From Bacilli bacterium (GTDB lineage: Bacteria; Bacillota_I; Bacilli_A; RF39; UBA660), in assembly GCA_017411235.1 (NCBI GenBank), contig JAFPMR010000015.1, positions 1 to 15,961 of the forward strand: a DNA stretch of 15,961 bases, given 5' to 3'. Positions 1-8,059 of the stretch are shown piece after piece (within the stretch, counting starts at the first letter, position 1; every line of letters begins with the position of its first letter). The notes under the pieces were generated by a model, which was not told where the DNA came from, made no database searches, and saw nothing but the letters and a program-made list of their open reading frames with translations. Made by a program: the position numbers and the translations under genes.

Positions 1-3000
1 ATCATAGTAAGAAAGGCCACTTGAATAATCAGCTAAAAGTTTTTCAGCATCATAAACATAACATTCAGTACCAATTAACGTAGATAATTCTTTAAGAATC
101 ATACCAACAACAATCTTAAACTCATCATTAGCTTCAGCAGCAGTAATCATTGAAACAGTTTCTTTTGCTAAATCTAAAGAACGTACATTCAAAGATTCCT
201 TCTCTATTCCTATTGGAACAGAATTTAATCCCTTTAACTCAGCTGCAACATCAGAAAGTGTAACAACTTCAGGTAATACAGGAACCTTAGGAGCACTTTG
301 AGGATATTGCGTTTGCAATGTCTTAATTTTCTCTAAAACGAAATTGTTCAAAGTATCCTTTTCTACAGGAACTGCAGCTTGAAATTCATAAACACTATCT
401 AACTTACATAAACCACGACCAGGAATTGGCGATGGTGTAATCTTCGTTCTTGCTAACAATGAAGAATAGTCATATTTATCATTCATTTGGAATACTAAGT
501 GATTTGGTAAGTACTGTGCAAGTCTAGATCTAATACCATTTGAAGTATTAGAAGTCATAATGAAGAAGATACCATACTTCTGACAATCACGAGTCATTGT
601 AGATAACATATCAAATGTTGCATCTCCATAGTTTTCATTATATAACTCAAAACCATTAATAATAACAATAACGTTAGGTAATACTTTACCAGTAGCTTTA
701 GAATAAGAAATATAATCACCACCATAATCGGCGAACATTTTCTTACGTCCAGCTATCTTTTCTGAAATCATTCTCCATAAGTTAATAACCTTATCTTGAT
801 CATTTTGTAAGATAACATCACCAACTTGAGGAGCTTTACGATAAATCTTTAATGTCTCTGAACCAAAGTCTAATAAATATAGATTCAATTCAAATACAGA
901 ATATGTACTAATTAAAGAATATACTAAAGAGTTAATAGCTTCTTCTTTACCACTATCGGCCATACCATAGAAAATCCAGTTACCGCCTCTAGTAATAGGA
1001 ATTGTAAGTAAACCTTGTTTTTGTAAATCCGGAGCATCGTATTCACCAATAATCGGATTAACATCACAATCGATTTTCTTATATCCATATTTTTCTTTTA
1101 AACCATCAATATAAATAATTGCAGGTAAAGCATTTAACCATAATTGTTTTACTTTAATATTTTCTTTTTTAGAAATATCAACAAGATATTTCATGATATT
1201 AGGTAATTCCTCACCTTTTAATACACCGGCTGTATTAGACTTACCATCATCAACAACCTTTACAGGCATTCCTAAATTATCAACAAATGTAATTGTATTA
1301 TCAACTTTTTTCTTACGAACATCTGATTCATAATATGGAGCACCTGTCCATGCAGATTGACCTAATGCAAAGTATTCATCATAACCTACTTGTAGGAAGA
1401 AACGTCCAGTTTCTTTTAATGATGCTGCATCTGGTCTCTTAATCATTTCTTGAGAGTCTGATCTATCTTGAACTTTTAAGCAGACTTTAAATTTAGAGTT
1501 TGACCAAATCTGATCATTAACAACACCACTTGGCTTTTGTGTTGCTAGAATTAAGTGAACTCCAAGTGAACGTCCGATACGAGCAGTTGAGATTAACTCA
1601 TCCATGAAATCTGGTTGTTGAGCTTTTAACTCGGCGAACTCATCGGAAATAATAAACAAGTGTGAAATTGGTTGTTCAACTTGACCGTTACGATACATAC
1701 GTTGATATTTATAAATATCGATAGTTGATTCACCAACTTTATCTCTCGCTTTATTAAATTCAGCTTGTCTTCTCTTTAACTCACTTTGTAATGATGCTAA
1801 AGAACGATTAATCTCAGAAACGTCTAAGTTTGTAATAGTACCAGCTAAGTGTGGTAACTTAAGACCAGTTTCTCTATTTTCAAAGGCACCAGCTAAACCT
1901 CCACCTTTGTAGTCGATAAGTACGAATTGTACTTCATATGGATGGTAGTTAACTGCCATTGATAAAATAAATGTAATAATAAACTCTGATTTACCTGAAC
2001 CAGTCATACCAGCAACTAAACCATGTGGTCCATGTGTTTTTTCATGCAAGTCTAATTTGAATGGTTCACCATATTCATTAATACCTACTGGAGCAGATAA
2101 TGAGTTAATTGGGTCACTATCTTTCCATCTAGATAAACAGTTCAATTGGTTAACATTAGAAACGTTATACATCTCTAAGAAAGAATATGTAGCTGGTAAT
2201 TGGAACTTACCACCATTTATAGCAATAGGAATATTTGCTATAACATAAGCATATTTTTCTAAAGATGCTAACATAAAGTCAGGTGTAAAATTAATTCTCT
2301 TACTGTCAGTTAAAACTCGTTCGAAAATACCACCTGTTTTTTCATCAACTGAAATAAAGTGTTCTACTTCATTTGGTAATGAATTTAATCTTTCTGTGAA
2401 GATTAATAAACTAATACCAACATATTGAGTAGATTCACATAATGTTCTAATAATTGCTACATTTCTTACAAGATCAATATCATCAGCAATAATGATATAT
2501 CTAGTAGATAACTTAGCAGTTGAGTCTTTATCAGCACTATTCTTACTTTCTTGAGCTTCCTTTAAATTATTTAATAACTCTTCAAAATAAGCACTAATAG
2601 TATTAATTTCATCTATATTAGTTCCGAAGAATCTTAATTGACGATGATCATCCCAGAAATATGGGGCATCCTTAATATCTTCCCAGAACTTAGCATTCTC
2701 ATTATTAGTAAATACAACAACCTTTAAAGCATCATATCCATGATACGCAAAGATTTGAAGTAATAAACCTCTTAAGAAAGGTTCGGTAACTTCTCTAGGT
2801 CCAATTACAGAAGTTAAATACTTATCAACAAATGAATATGTAACAGGTACATTAGATAACTCTGCAGTTTCTTTTTCCAAAATTCTAACATATTCCATTA
2901 AGTTATCTTCATCTTCCATCGAGAAGTGTTCATCTGGATAATTAACAGTAAAGAATGGAGGAATTGAACCAATACCTAAACGAAGTGATAAGAAATCATA

Positions 3001-4185
3001 ATCATCAGGATTCTTCTCCCATAAGTTACGTTTCTTATAAAGGATAATATCTCCTACATCCTTTAAAGGAATATATTTTTCAACAAGGATTTGTTGTTCT
3101 TTTTTAAGTTCAGTTAAGAATTCTTCTCTCTTCTTACTGATGTACATACTATAACTAGCTTGTCTTTTTCTTTCATAAACTTTCTTTTTATGTTTATTGT
3201 ACATCTTAGTAATCTGTGGCAATACCAACATACAAATTAACATAGCACTAGTAGTAAGTAATGAAGGTGCTGCCGTTTTAAGATCAGTATCTCCATTAAT
3301 AACACTAGTAAATGTCATAACACCAGACATCATAGATGACATTCCCATCATCATCATAGAACCCATAGTTAAGATTGCAGGCATTTCTTCTTGTTTTTGA
3401 GCTTGTGGTGGTGGATCTATTTCTAAAGTCTTATCTTCAATTCTTTCATCGAATCTAGGTGGCTTTAAGAAATAATCATCTTTCTTATACATTTCAATAA
3501 TTGGATCTGGTTCAGTAGAAATCTTAGAATAATCTAAAGTTGGAACAGATCTTAATTGGAACATAGCTGGATCATATTTAACTAATTTATTAGGGTTATT
3601 AATATAGAAAATATCTCTTATAATTGATAATTTTAATCCTAAAATAAAAATTGAATCTCCATATCTTAAATTTGCTTCCTCACAAGGAATCCCATTAACA
3701 TACATTGGTATTTGTGGATTAATATTATTAACAATATATTGACCATTATTATAAGTTAATTTAATTTGATTTCTTGCAATACCAGGTTGTTCGTAAGAAA
3801 TAATATTAACAAATGCAGGTCCGTTATTAGCTCCACCATTATTACCGATATACCAAGATGTTAATCCTTGAACAGAGTTTAAATTAAGTATTAATTGGAA
3901 TGAATCATCATCGTAAACAGAGCACGTATAAATAACGTAACTTTCTCCTTGCATTACGTTTTTTAATGTATAAAATTTCTCTACTTCAAGTAAAGTTTCC
4001 TCTACAGCAGTACCATTACGGAAAACTTTAACTTCACTATTACTTTTTAATACCCAATTGTCGTCGACAGCTTCTACATTAACTAAATTTTCTTTACGAT
4101 CATTTACTATCCAATAATTACCAAAGACATTCTTTGGCAAAACAAGGTTAACCAATTTTGAAGCATCCATAAGCATAATTTTCAT
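1..4185 (-). CDS. essC: Type VII secretion motor ATPase EssC (FtsK/SpoIIIE family), 3' end cut by window edge
   Basis: Membrane-bound, multi-ATPase motor that recruits and drives WXG100 and LXG substrates through the T7SSb channel. I translated 1,395 uninterrupted codons. An N-terminal region of about 230 residues fits the tandem FHA domains of the family. Two Met-rich/hydrophobic membrane segments follow at about 265-292 and 300-322. ATPase domain 1 has an intact Walker A (GMTGSGKS, K732), the family block LIDYKGGG and Walker B in IISDEFAEL. Domain 2 has a degenerate P-loop (GMADSGKE, K1080) and INGFE in place of an acidic Walker B. Domain 3 begins near 1340 and is truncated; Staphylococcus EssC is about 1,480 residues, so roughly 80-90 are missing. 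The ATG at 4185 has only a weak AGGGTG upstream; an in-frame GTG at 4194 is possible. Block-by-block resemblance to S. aureus EssC makes the family call firm. Confidence 0.96.
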   Translation of the reverse strand, partial: MKIMLMDASKLVNLVLPKNVFGNYWIVNDRKENLVNVEAVDDNWVLKSNSEVKVFRNGTAVEETLLEVEKFYTLKNVMQGESYVIYTCSVYDDDSFQLILNLNSVQGLTSWYIGNNGGANNGPAFVNIISYEQPGIARNQIKLTYNNGQYIVNNINPQIPMYVNGIPCEEANLRYGDSIFILGLKLSIIRDIFYINNPNKLVKYDPAMFQLRSVPTLDYSKISTEPDPIIEMYKKDDYFLKPPRFDERIEDKTLEIDPPPQAQKQEEMPAILTMGSMMMMGMSSMMSGVMTFTSVINGDTDLKTAAPSLLTTSAMLICMLVLPQITKMYNKHKKKVYERKRQASYSMYISKKREEFLTELKKEQQILVEKYIPLKDVGDIILYKKRNLWEKNPDDYDFLSLRLGIGSIPPFFTVNYPDEHFSMEDEDNLMEYVRILEKETAELSNVPVTYSFVDKYLTSVIGPREVTEPFLRGLLLQIFAYHGYDALKVVVFTNNENAKFWEDIKDAPYFWDDHRQLRFFGTNIDEINTISAYFEELLNNLKEAQESKNSADKDSTAKLSTRYIIIADDIDLVRNVAIIRTLCESTQYVGISLLIFTERLNSLPNEVEHFISVDEKTGGIFERVLTDSKRINFTPDFMLASLEKYAYVIANIPIAINGGKFQLPATYSFLEMYNVSNVNQLNCLSRWKDSDPINSLSAPVGINEYGEPFKLDLHEKTHGPHGLVAGMTGSGKSEFIITFILSMAVNYHPYEVQFVLIDYKGGGLAGAFENRETGLKLPHLAGTITNLDVSEINRSLASLQSELKRRQAEFNKARDKVGESTIDIYKYQRMYRNGQVEQPISHLFIISDEFAELKAQQPDFMDELISTARIGRSLGVHLILATQKPSGVVNDQIWSNSKFKVCLKVQDRSDSQEMIKRPDAASLKETGRFFLQVGYDEYFALGQSAWTGAPYYESDVRKKKVDNTITFVDNLGMPVKVVDDGKSNTAGVLKGEELPNIMKYLVDISKKENIKVKQLWLNALPAIIYIDGLKEKYGYKKIDCDVNPIIGEYDAPDLQKQGLLTIPITRGGNWIFYGMADSGKEEAINSLVYSLISTYSVFELNLYLLDFGSETLKIYRKAPQVGDVILQNDQDKVINLWRMISEKIAGRKKMFADYGGDYISYSKATGKVLPNVIVIINGFELYNENYGDATFDMLSTMTRDCQKYGIFFIMTSNTSNGIRSRLAQYLPNHLVFQMNDKYDYSSLLARTKITPSPIPGRGLCKLDSVYEFQAAVPVEKDTLNNFVLEKIKTLQTQYPQSAPKVPVLPEVVTLSDVAAELKGLNSVPIGIEKESLNVRSLDLAKETVSMITAAEANDEFKIVVGMILKELSTLIGTECYVYDAEKLLADYSSGLSYYD

Positions 4186-4213
4186 ACCGGCCACGCACCC
4201 TATTCTATATAAA

Positions 4214-4242
4214 ATTATATCCTAAAATATAAATAAATACAA
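4214..4242 (-). promoter_or_regulatory. Probable sigma-A promoter of essC
   Basis: On the minus strand TTGTAT (4237-4242) is followed after exactly 17 bases by TATAAT (4214-4219). Transcription would start near 4207 and give a leader of only about 20 bases before the essC ATG at 4185. It sits just behind a weak terminator, so essC may be expressed both by readthrough from the substrate genes and on its own. The -10 is a perfect consensus; the -35 matches at four of six. AT-rich intergenic sequence makes chance matches easy, hence moderate confidence. Confidence 0.55.
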
Positions 4243-4245
4243 TAT

Positions 4246-4272
4246 AAAAGAACCTATTTTTTCATAGGTCCT
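4246..4272 (-). terminator. Weak intrinsic terminator overlapping the stop of the 638-aa gene
   Basis: A nine-pair stem (arms 4249-4257 and 4264-4272, one G-U pair) with a six-base loop contains the last codons and the TAG of the 638-aa gene. On the minus strand the following U tract is short (TCTTTTAT), so it is probably leaky. On the plus strand the same hairpin is followed by six Ts, but no plus-strand gene is visible. Confidence 0.45.
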
Positions 4273-6170
4273 TTTTTATCATCTTCGCCCATTTTCTTTT
4301 TCAAGATTATATAAGCAACTATTATTAATACAAATAATATTAATAGTATTAAGAATAATAACCAATCTATAACATCGTATGTCTTAAGAATAAATCCTGA
4401 AGTAGATAATAGTATCATTCCAAACAATATCCAATCGACTTCTTGGTTTGCTGGAGTAGCTTGAGTAGTTGCAGATAGATTAGTACCACCAAAGAATGAC
4501 TTCTTTCCTTGAGCAGTAGTTTTCTTCATAGCAGCTATTTCTTCTCTTCGTTTATTCTTTTGATCTTTAACCATATTGAAGTATAGAAGTGAAACAGCAA
4601 ATAATAGTGCTGCGATTGTAAACCATGTAGGTCCAATTACGCCTCCATTTGCAAGTCCAAATGTACCAAGTGCAGCAGTTGTAGAACTCGCTGTAGCTAT
4701 CATTGCAATCTTTTCTCTTAAAGACTGTTTCTTTTGTTCTTCTTCATCATCACCATCAATTGGTGGACCAAATAAGGCATCGTTAAGTGATTTCTTAGTC
4801 TCTGTGTATTTTCCATCAGGTCCAATACCGGCGCCACCATCAAACATACCGCCAGAAGATTCGTCATATGCCATAAGTCCACCAGCAGCAACGCCACCAA
4901 TAGCAGCAGCTCCAGCAAGAGCTCCTAAACTTCCAGCAAATCCCGCTTTGCTTCCTTCACCGTCAGCACCTTCGCCGCCAGCTTCTGAAGGATTAAGTCC
5001 AAAGGCACCGATTTCACCATTATCAAATTCTCCATCAACCTCTGTGCCATCTCCGCCAATGACATTACCATTAGCATCTAAGTTAACACCAAGATTTTGA
5101 GGATCATCTACGTCACCAGTATAATCAGGATGATCAAATACATCTAATCCAGCACCAGCCAATGTTCTATCTCCATCAAGACCAGTAGCTAAGTTCTCTA
5201 AGTATTCTCCATTGCTTCCACCAGTAAGTCCAGCTAAGCCTAACATTATTCCACCAGCAGCAGCTGCAGCAGATTCCCAATCATCAAGTCCGTCAGCTCC
5301 AGTATGTGTAAGTCCAGTATTAGTTGGACCTCCACCACCTTCAGTAATAGCTGGATCTGGTCCAATTGAAATAATATCTATAGGAGTTGGATCTTGTCCA
5401 GTTGTTGGACCTGGTTGTTCTTCCTCAGTTTCAGGTTCATCAACTTCTGGATCACCCTCTTCTAATCCAGTTGATGGTCCTGGTTGTTCTTCTTCTGTTT
5501 CAGGTCCCTCAGTTTCTTCTTCGCTTTCTTCTAAGCCAGTTGAAGGTCCTGGTTGTTCTTCTTCTGTTTCAGGTCCTGATGTTTCAGTTTCACTTTCATC
5601 TAATGGTGCAAATTCTTCAGTTTCTGTATCAGGATCAAGCTCTGCAGTGGTTGTCTCTCCACCCCCAGAAATTTGTGATGTAGGTCCTGAACTTGGTGTA
5701 TCCTCCGGTACATCATCTACTGTACCATCAGACTCATAATAACTAACATCACCATAAGTTTGATCTTCTAATTCAATAGTAACTTTTCCTAATGCTGCAA
5801 TAGCACTAGCTATGGCTTCACTAGACTCGTATGCATTTATCCTCTTTAAATAACTATCAAGACTTCTTGTTTCATCATACAAATTAGTTGAAATAGTTCT
5901 TGCTGATTCTCCAAGATTGTAAATATTGTCCATATTAGTATTATATGCAACAGCAAATCTAGTATAGTCATATTCTTTATCAGGATCGCTTGAAGAGTTA
6001 GAAACTAAACTACTATATAAATCAACTTTAGCTGTACTACCAGAATTATATCTAATAAATTCAAGTGCTTCAGATATCTTACGAGAGTATGTTTTCTCAC
6101 CATATCCAGCAGTATTTATAGCGTTTTTGGCAGAAGTTAATTTCTCTTTATTAGCAACTACTTTTGTCAT
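4254..6170 (-). CDS. Unrecognised 638-aa T7SS-locus protein: helical N-terminus, acidic Pro/Glu repeats, Gly/Ala-rich centre, C-terminal membrane anchor
   Basis: No family recognised. Residues 1-130 are helical and end in a segment (TRSLDSYLKRINAY) resembling the C-terminus of the 79-aa neighbour. Residues about 145-280 are acidic, Pro/Thr/Glu-rich, with a 23-residue tandem repeat built on PETEEEQPGPSTG. Residues 280-460 are Gly/Ala/Asp-rich with hydrophobic stretches near 301-315 and 409-433 that have small-residue GxxxG-like spacing. The C-terminus has candidate membrane helices near 487-510, 513-533, 580-596 and 601-624, then a Lys-rich tail. No enzymatic motif was seen. AAGGAG lies seven bases before the ATG at 6170. 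It follows the 79-aa gene by 15 bases and precedes essC. The layout of a WXG/LXG-like N-terminus, disordered linker and membrane-active C-terminus would suit a pore-forming T7SS effector or an integral apparatus component; the two cannot be told apart here. Confidence 0.85.
   Translation of the reverse strand: MTKVVANKEKLTSAKNAINTAGYGEKTYSRKISEALEFIRYNSGSTAKVDLYSSLVSNSSSDPDKEYDYTRFAVAYNTNMDNIYNLGESARTISTNLYDETRSLDSYLKRINAYESSEAIASAIAALGKVTIELEDQTYGDVSYYESDGTVDDVPEDTPSSGPTSQISGGGETTTAELDPDTETEEFAPLDESETETSGPETEEEQPGPSTGLEESEEETEGPETEEEQPGPSTGLEEGDPEVDEPETEEEQPGPTTGQDPTPIDIISIGPDPAITEGGGGPTNTGLTHTGADGLDDWESAAAAAGGIMLGLAGLTGGSNGEYLENLATGLDGDRTLAGAGLDVFDHPDYTGDVDDPQNLGVNLDANGNVIGGDGTEVDGEFDNGEIGAFGLNPSEAGGEGADGEGSKAGFAGSLGALAGAAAIGGVAAGGLMAYDESSGGMFDGGAGIGPDGKYTETKKSLNDALFGPPIDGDDEEEQKKQSLREKIAMIATASSTTAALGTFGLANGGVIGPTWFTIAALLFAVSLLYFNMVKDQKNKRREEIAAMKKTTAQGKKSFFGGTNLSATTQATPANQEVDWILFGMILLSTSGFILKTYDVIDWLLFLILLILFVLIIVAYIILKKKMGEDDKKGPMKK
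5397..5573 (-). repeat. In-frame tandem repeat, period 69 bp, about 2.6 copies
   Basis: Three units start at residues 200, 223 and 246 of the 638-aa protein, each opening with PETEEEQPGP. The common GGTCC/GGACC blocks at 5407, 5476 and 5545 are exactly 69 bases apart, and 69 is 23 codons, so copy-number change would keep the frame. Each unit encodes an acidic, Pro-rich stretch likely to be extended. The last unit is partial and more diverged (TTGQDPTP). Confidence 0.85.
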
Positions 6171-6185
6171 ATTCTAACTCCTTTC

Positions 6186-6425
6186 TTACCATCCAGTTTT
6201 ATTATATGTTTCACACCTTGTTATATACGTATCAAAAGATCTGATCGTATTACCTAAATTATTTACTTCTCTAACAATTGCATCTCTATGTTTTTTGTAT
6301 ATATTAGAATCATCATAAACCAAATCAGCAGTCAATTGTTGACTTAATACTTCTTCTAATTTATCTCTTACAGTTGTCAACTGACCAACATAAGTTCTTA
6401 ATTTTCTTGTATAATAGTTTTCCAT
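6186..6425 (-). CDS. 79-aa helical T7SS-locus protein, WXG100/Lap-like
   Basis: A small protein predicted to be nearly all alpha-helical, with no cleavable signal peptide and no membrane segment. It has two long amphipathic stretches (about residues 5-35 and 42-72) separated by a short polar turn, the size and layout of WXG100 or LXG-associated (Lap/DUF5082-like) partner proteins, although the W-x-G tripeptide is absent. I chose the ATG at 6425 because GGAGG lies seven bases upstream; earlier in-frame ATGs at 6431 and 6464 are too close to it or inside the preceding gene. The gene starts 16 bases after the stop of the 401-aa gene. The segment IRSFDTYITRCETY resembles residues near 101-115 of the 638-aa product next downstream, suggesting paired or paralogous modules. 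It ends in a C-terminal Trp (TGW), as do two other products of the operon. Confidence 0.85.
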   Translation of the reverse strand: MENYYTRKLRTYVGQLTTVRDKLEEVLSQQLTADLVYDDSNIYKKHRDAIVREVNNLGNTIRSFDTYITRCETYNKTGW

Positions 6426-6441
6426 ATTCATACCTCCACTA

Positions 6442-7647
6442 CTACCAACCAAGGTCAGGGTCATTCATCTCTGAAAGAGATGGTTCTCCATGTGATGCCA
6501 AGTATGCATCTATCTCATCAAGACTTGGTAATGAAGAAATAGAATCATTAATGTTTTGAGCAACAGCAGCAGCATTATCTCTTGCACCTTGATCGCCACC
6601 AAATGCCCAGTTTTCCGGTACGTCAACGCCATCTACATCTGCACCTGAATAATCATGTGAAATAGCATTAGTAAATGCGCCATCAATTTCCAAGAATCCA
6701 CTGGCTAATTCTAAATCTAAAGTATTATTAACACTATTATATGCTACATATTGTTGAGCAAGATATAATACAGATTCTGGAACATCTGTTCCATTATACA
6801 ATAATTCACCAGCGAATTGAGGATTATAACCCATCGCCCATAAAGCATTTTCTAGTACTGATGCACACTCCTGTACTTGTTGTTGAGTTTGAGTAGCTGA
6901 TACATACATATCAACAGCAGTATTAGCATTACTTCTATCAGCTGGTATTGAAATTGTATTAATTGTAGGATTAGTTGGATTTCCAGCACTAGTACAATTT
7001 TCTAATGGTGTTACAGTAGCACCAGATTCAGCATATCCAGCAGGAATAGGACTAGCTACTGGTTGACCATTTACACTTGTAATTCTACCATTATCATCAA
7101 CCGTAACAGTATATGTTTGATCACCAATTGTAATAGTACCATCAGAATTAATAGGAATTGGTACACCATCTACAGTTGTCATACCCGCCTCTAAAGCAGC
7201 TGCTAATCTTGCATCCTCTGCAGCATGACTAGTAGGATCAGTCTCTCTAGTAATCTCTAATCCTTGAACTAATGAAGATTGATCTCCTTCGTTCATTACT
7301 TCTTGGAATTCTTTATATTGTCTTAAATTATCTATAACTTTAGCACTCATCTTACGCATCATATAATAAACATTTTTAAATGGTAAGACTTGTTCTTCCC
7401 ATGCTTTAAAAATAGCATCTCCTTGAGCACCAAAAATACATGATGAAGGTGATACTCCTACTGCTTTACTAACTTCAACATCGATTTCATCAAATAGTCT
7501 ATAATAATCATCATATAAACTCTCCCATGTTTGTAAAGCAGCATTCATTGCTGTAAAATCAACAATTTCACTTGGGCCGCCACTAGCAGGATCTTCACCA
7601 GCCAAATTAGGACCTGGATCTCTATATAAACACTTTCTTATCTCCAT
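6442..7647 (-). CDS. 401-aa T7SS-locus protein with N-terminal WXG100-like module; family not recognised
   Basis: Residues 1-120 mirror the 144-aa protein: both start MEI(K/R)K, pass through a Gly/Pro-rich stretch to a SEI(I/V)D box, then form two helices around a small-residue turn (FGAQG, 72-76). Residues about 155-215 look beta-rich (DGTITIGDQTYTV, NGRITSVNGQ). From about 245 it is helical again with Asn, Gln and Ala bias, and the last 25 residues are acidic and end DPDLGW. There is no signal peptide or clear membrane span, and no toxin motif I can name. AGGTG lies five bases before the ATG at 7647, and the gene starts 12 bases after the preceding stop, so co-transcription is near certain. 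It is plausibly a large T7SS substrate or effector carrying its own WXG100-like secretion module, or a structural partner of the 144-aa protein. Confidence 0.9.
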   Translation of the reverse strand: MEIRKCLYRDPGPNLAGEDPASGGPSEIVDFTAMNAALQTWESLYDDYYRLFDEIDVEVSKAVGVSPSSCIFGAQGDAIFKAWEEQVLPFKNVYYMMRKMSAKVIDNLRQYKEFQEVMNEGDQSSLVQGLEITRETDPTSHAAEDARLAAALEAGMTTVDGVPIPINSDGTITIGDQTYTVTVDDNGRITSVNGQPVASPIPAGYAESGATVTPLENCTSAGNPTNPTINTISIPADRSNANTAVDMYVSATQTQQQVQECASVLENALWAMGYNPQFAGELLYNGTDVPESVLYLAQQYVAYNSVNNTLDLELASGFLEIDGAFTNAISHDYSGADVDGVDVPENWAFGGDQGARDNAAAVAQNINDSISSLPSLDEIDAYLASHGEPSLSEMNDPDLGW

Positions 7648-7659
7648 AATAGCACCTAC

Positions 7660-7965
7660 CTACTCAGATTCTGATGTTAAATTACTAGCTTCAGTTTTTG
7701 CTGTATTAAGAACATCAACAAAAGCTTTTAAAGCCGTAAGCGCATTATCCAAATTAGTCTTCAAGCCAGCGGCTCCATTTGTACCATTTTTAAAAGCAGT
7801 ATAAACTTCACCTTTCCAATAATTAAGTGAATCTAATTTGTTAAGCGGATATGCACACTCTTCATATAACTGTTTTATCATATTGTCAATTTGTGTTATG
7901 TTCCCATTAATAACACTTATTAAAGAATCAATTTTAGCAGTATCTACAGCGAAATCATAATCCAT
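7660..7965 (-). CDS. WXG100 family protein (ESAT-6/EsxA-like), 101 aa
   Basis: A small helical-hairpin protein of the WXG100 superfamily, typically secreted as dimers by T7SS. The hallmark tripeptide is W50-K51-G52 in the turn between two helices, within YWKGEVYTAFK. The length is normal for the family and there is no signal peptide. The ten-residue block WKGEVYTAFK is identical to that of the 95-aa WXG100 protein upstream in the operon, at the DNA level as well. The tail NLTSESE lacks the C-terminal Trp of its paralogue. The start at 7965 has only a weak site (GGA five bases before the ATG; GGAG further up), so translation may be lower than for the 95-aa protein. The gene lies after a 94-base spacer containing two hairpins and 12 bases ahead of the 401-aa gene. 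Confidence 0.93.
   Translation of the reverse strand: MDYDFAVDTAKIDSLISVINGNITQIDNMIKQLYEECAYPLNKLDSLNYWKGEVYTAFKNGTNGAAGLKTNLDNALTALKAFVDVLNTAKTEASNLTSESE
7788..7818 (-). repeat. 31-bp block identical to 8639-8669
   Basis: Encodes the WXG core of the 101-aa protein. The same 31 bases occur in the 95-aa WXG100 gene at 8639-8669 in the same orientation and reading phase, about 850 bp apart. Flanking sequence differs clearly. Confidence 0.9.
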
Positions 7966-7992
7966 AATAATCCAACTCCAATCACTTCAAGC

Positions 7993-8031
7993 ATGATATA
8001 AAAGAAAGATAGAATCTTTCTCTTGTATCAT
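7993..8031 (-). other. Long imperfect hairpin in the operon spacer
   Basis: The arms 7993-8010 and 8014-8031 form an 18-pair stem with one mismatch and one G-U pair, closing a three-base loop. On the minus strand it is not followed by a U tract, so it is not a standard intrinsic terminator. It lies between the 144-aa gene (stop at 8060) and the 101-aa gene (start at 7965). It may act as an mRNA stabiliser or processing site setting different levels for the genes on either side. Confidence 0.75.
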
Positions 8032-8052
8032 ACTGCATTAATTAATGCAGTA
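8031..8052. other. Perfect 22-bp palindrome beside the long hairpin
   Basis: The sequence is its own reverse complement over 22 bases, centred on TTAATTAA and bounded by TACTGC/GCAGTA. As RNA it can form nine pairs around a four-base loop. It abuts the 18-pair hairpin, so the transcript carries two tandem stems directly after the 144-aa gene. As DNA it could be a dimeric operator, but its intra-operon position favours an RNA role. Confidence 0.75.
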
Positions 8053-8059
8053 ATCTTTA

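Noticed and set aside
2057..3400. Short plus-strand frames inside essC
   Set aside because: They lie opposite conserved EssC motifs in an unbroken 1,395-codon frame and have no upstream signals.
4249..4277. Plus-strand terminator with a U6 tail
   Set aside because: The hairpin is good in that direction, but there is no plus-strand gene for it to end; the tail is the antisense of Lys/Phe codons.
4576..5739. Long plus-strand open frames rich in Pro/Ser/Val opposite the 638-aa gene
   Set aside because: They are antisense shadows of the repetitive Gly/Ala/Glu codons of the minus-strand gene, with no ribosome sites or recognisable protein features.
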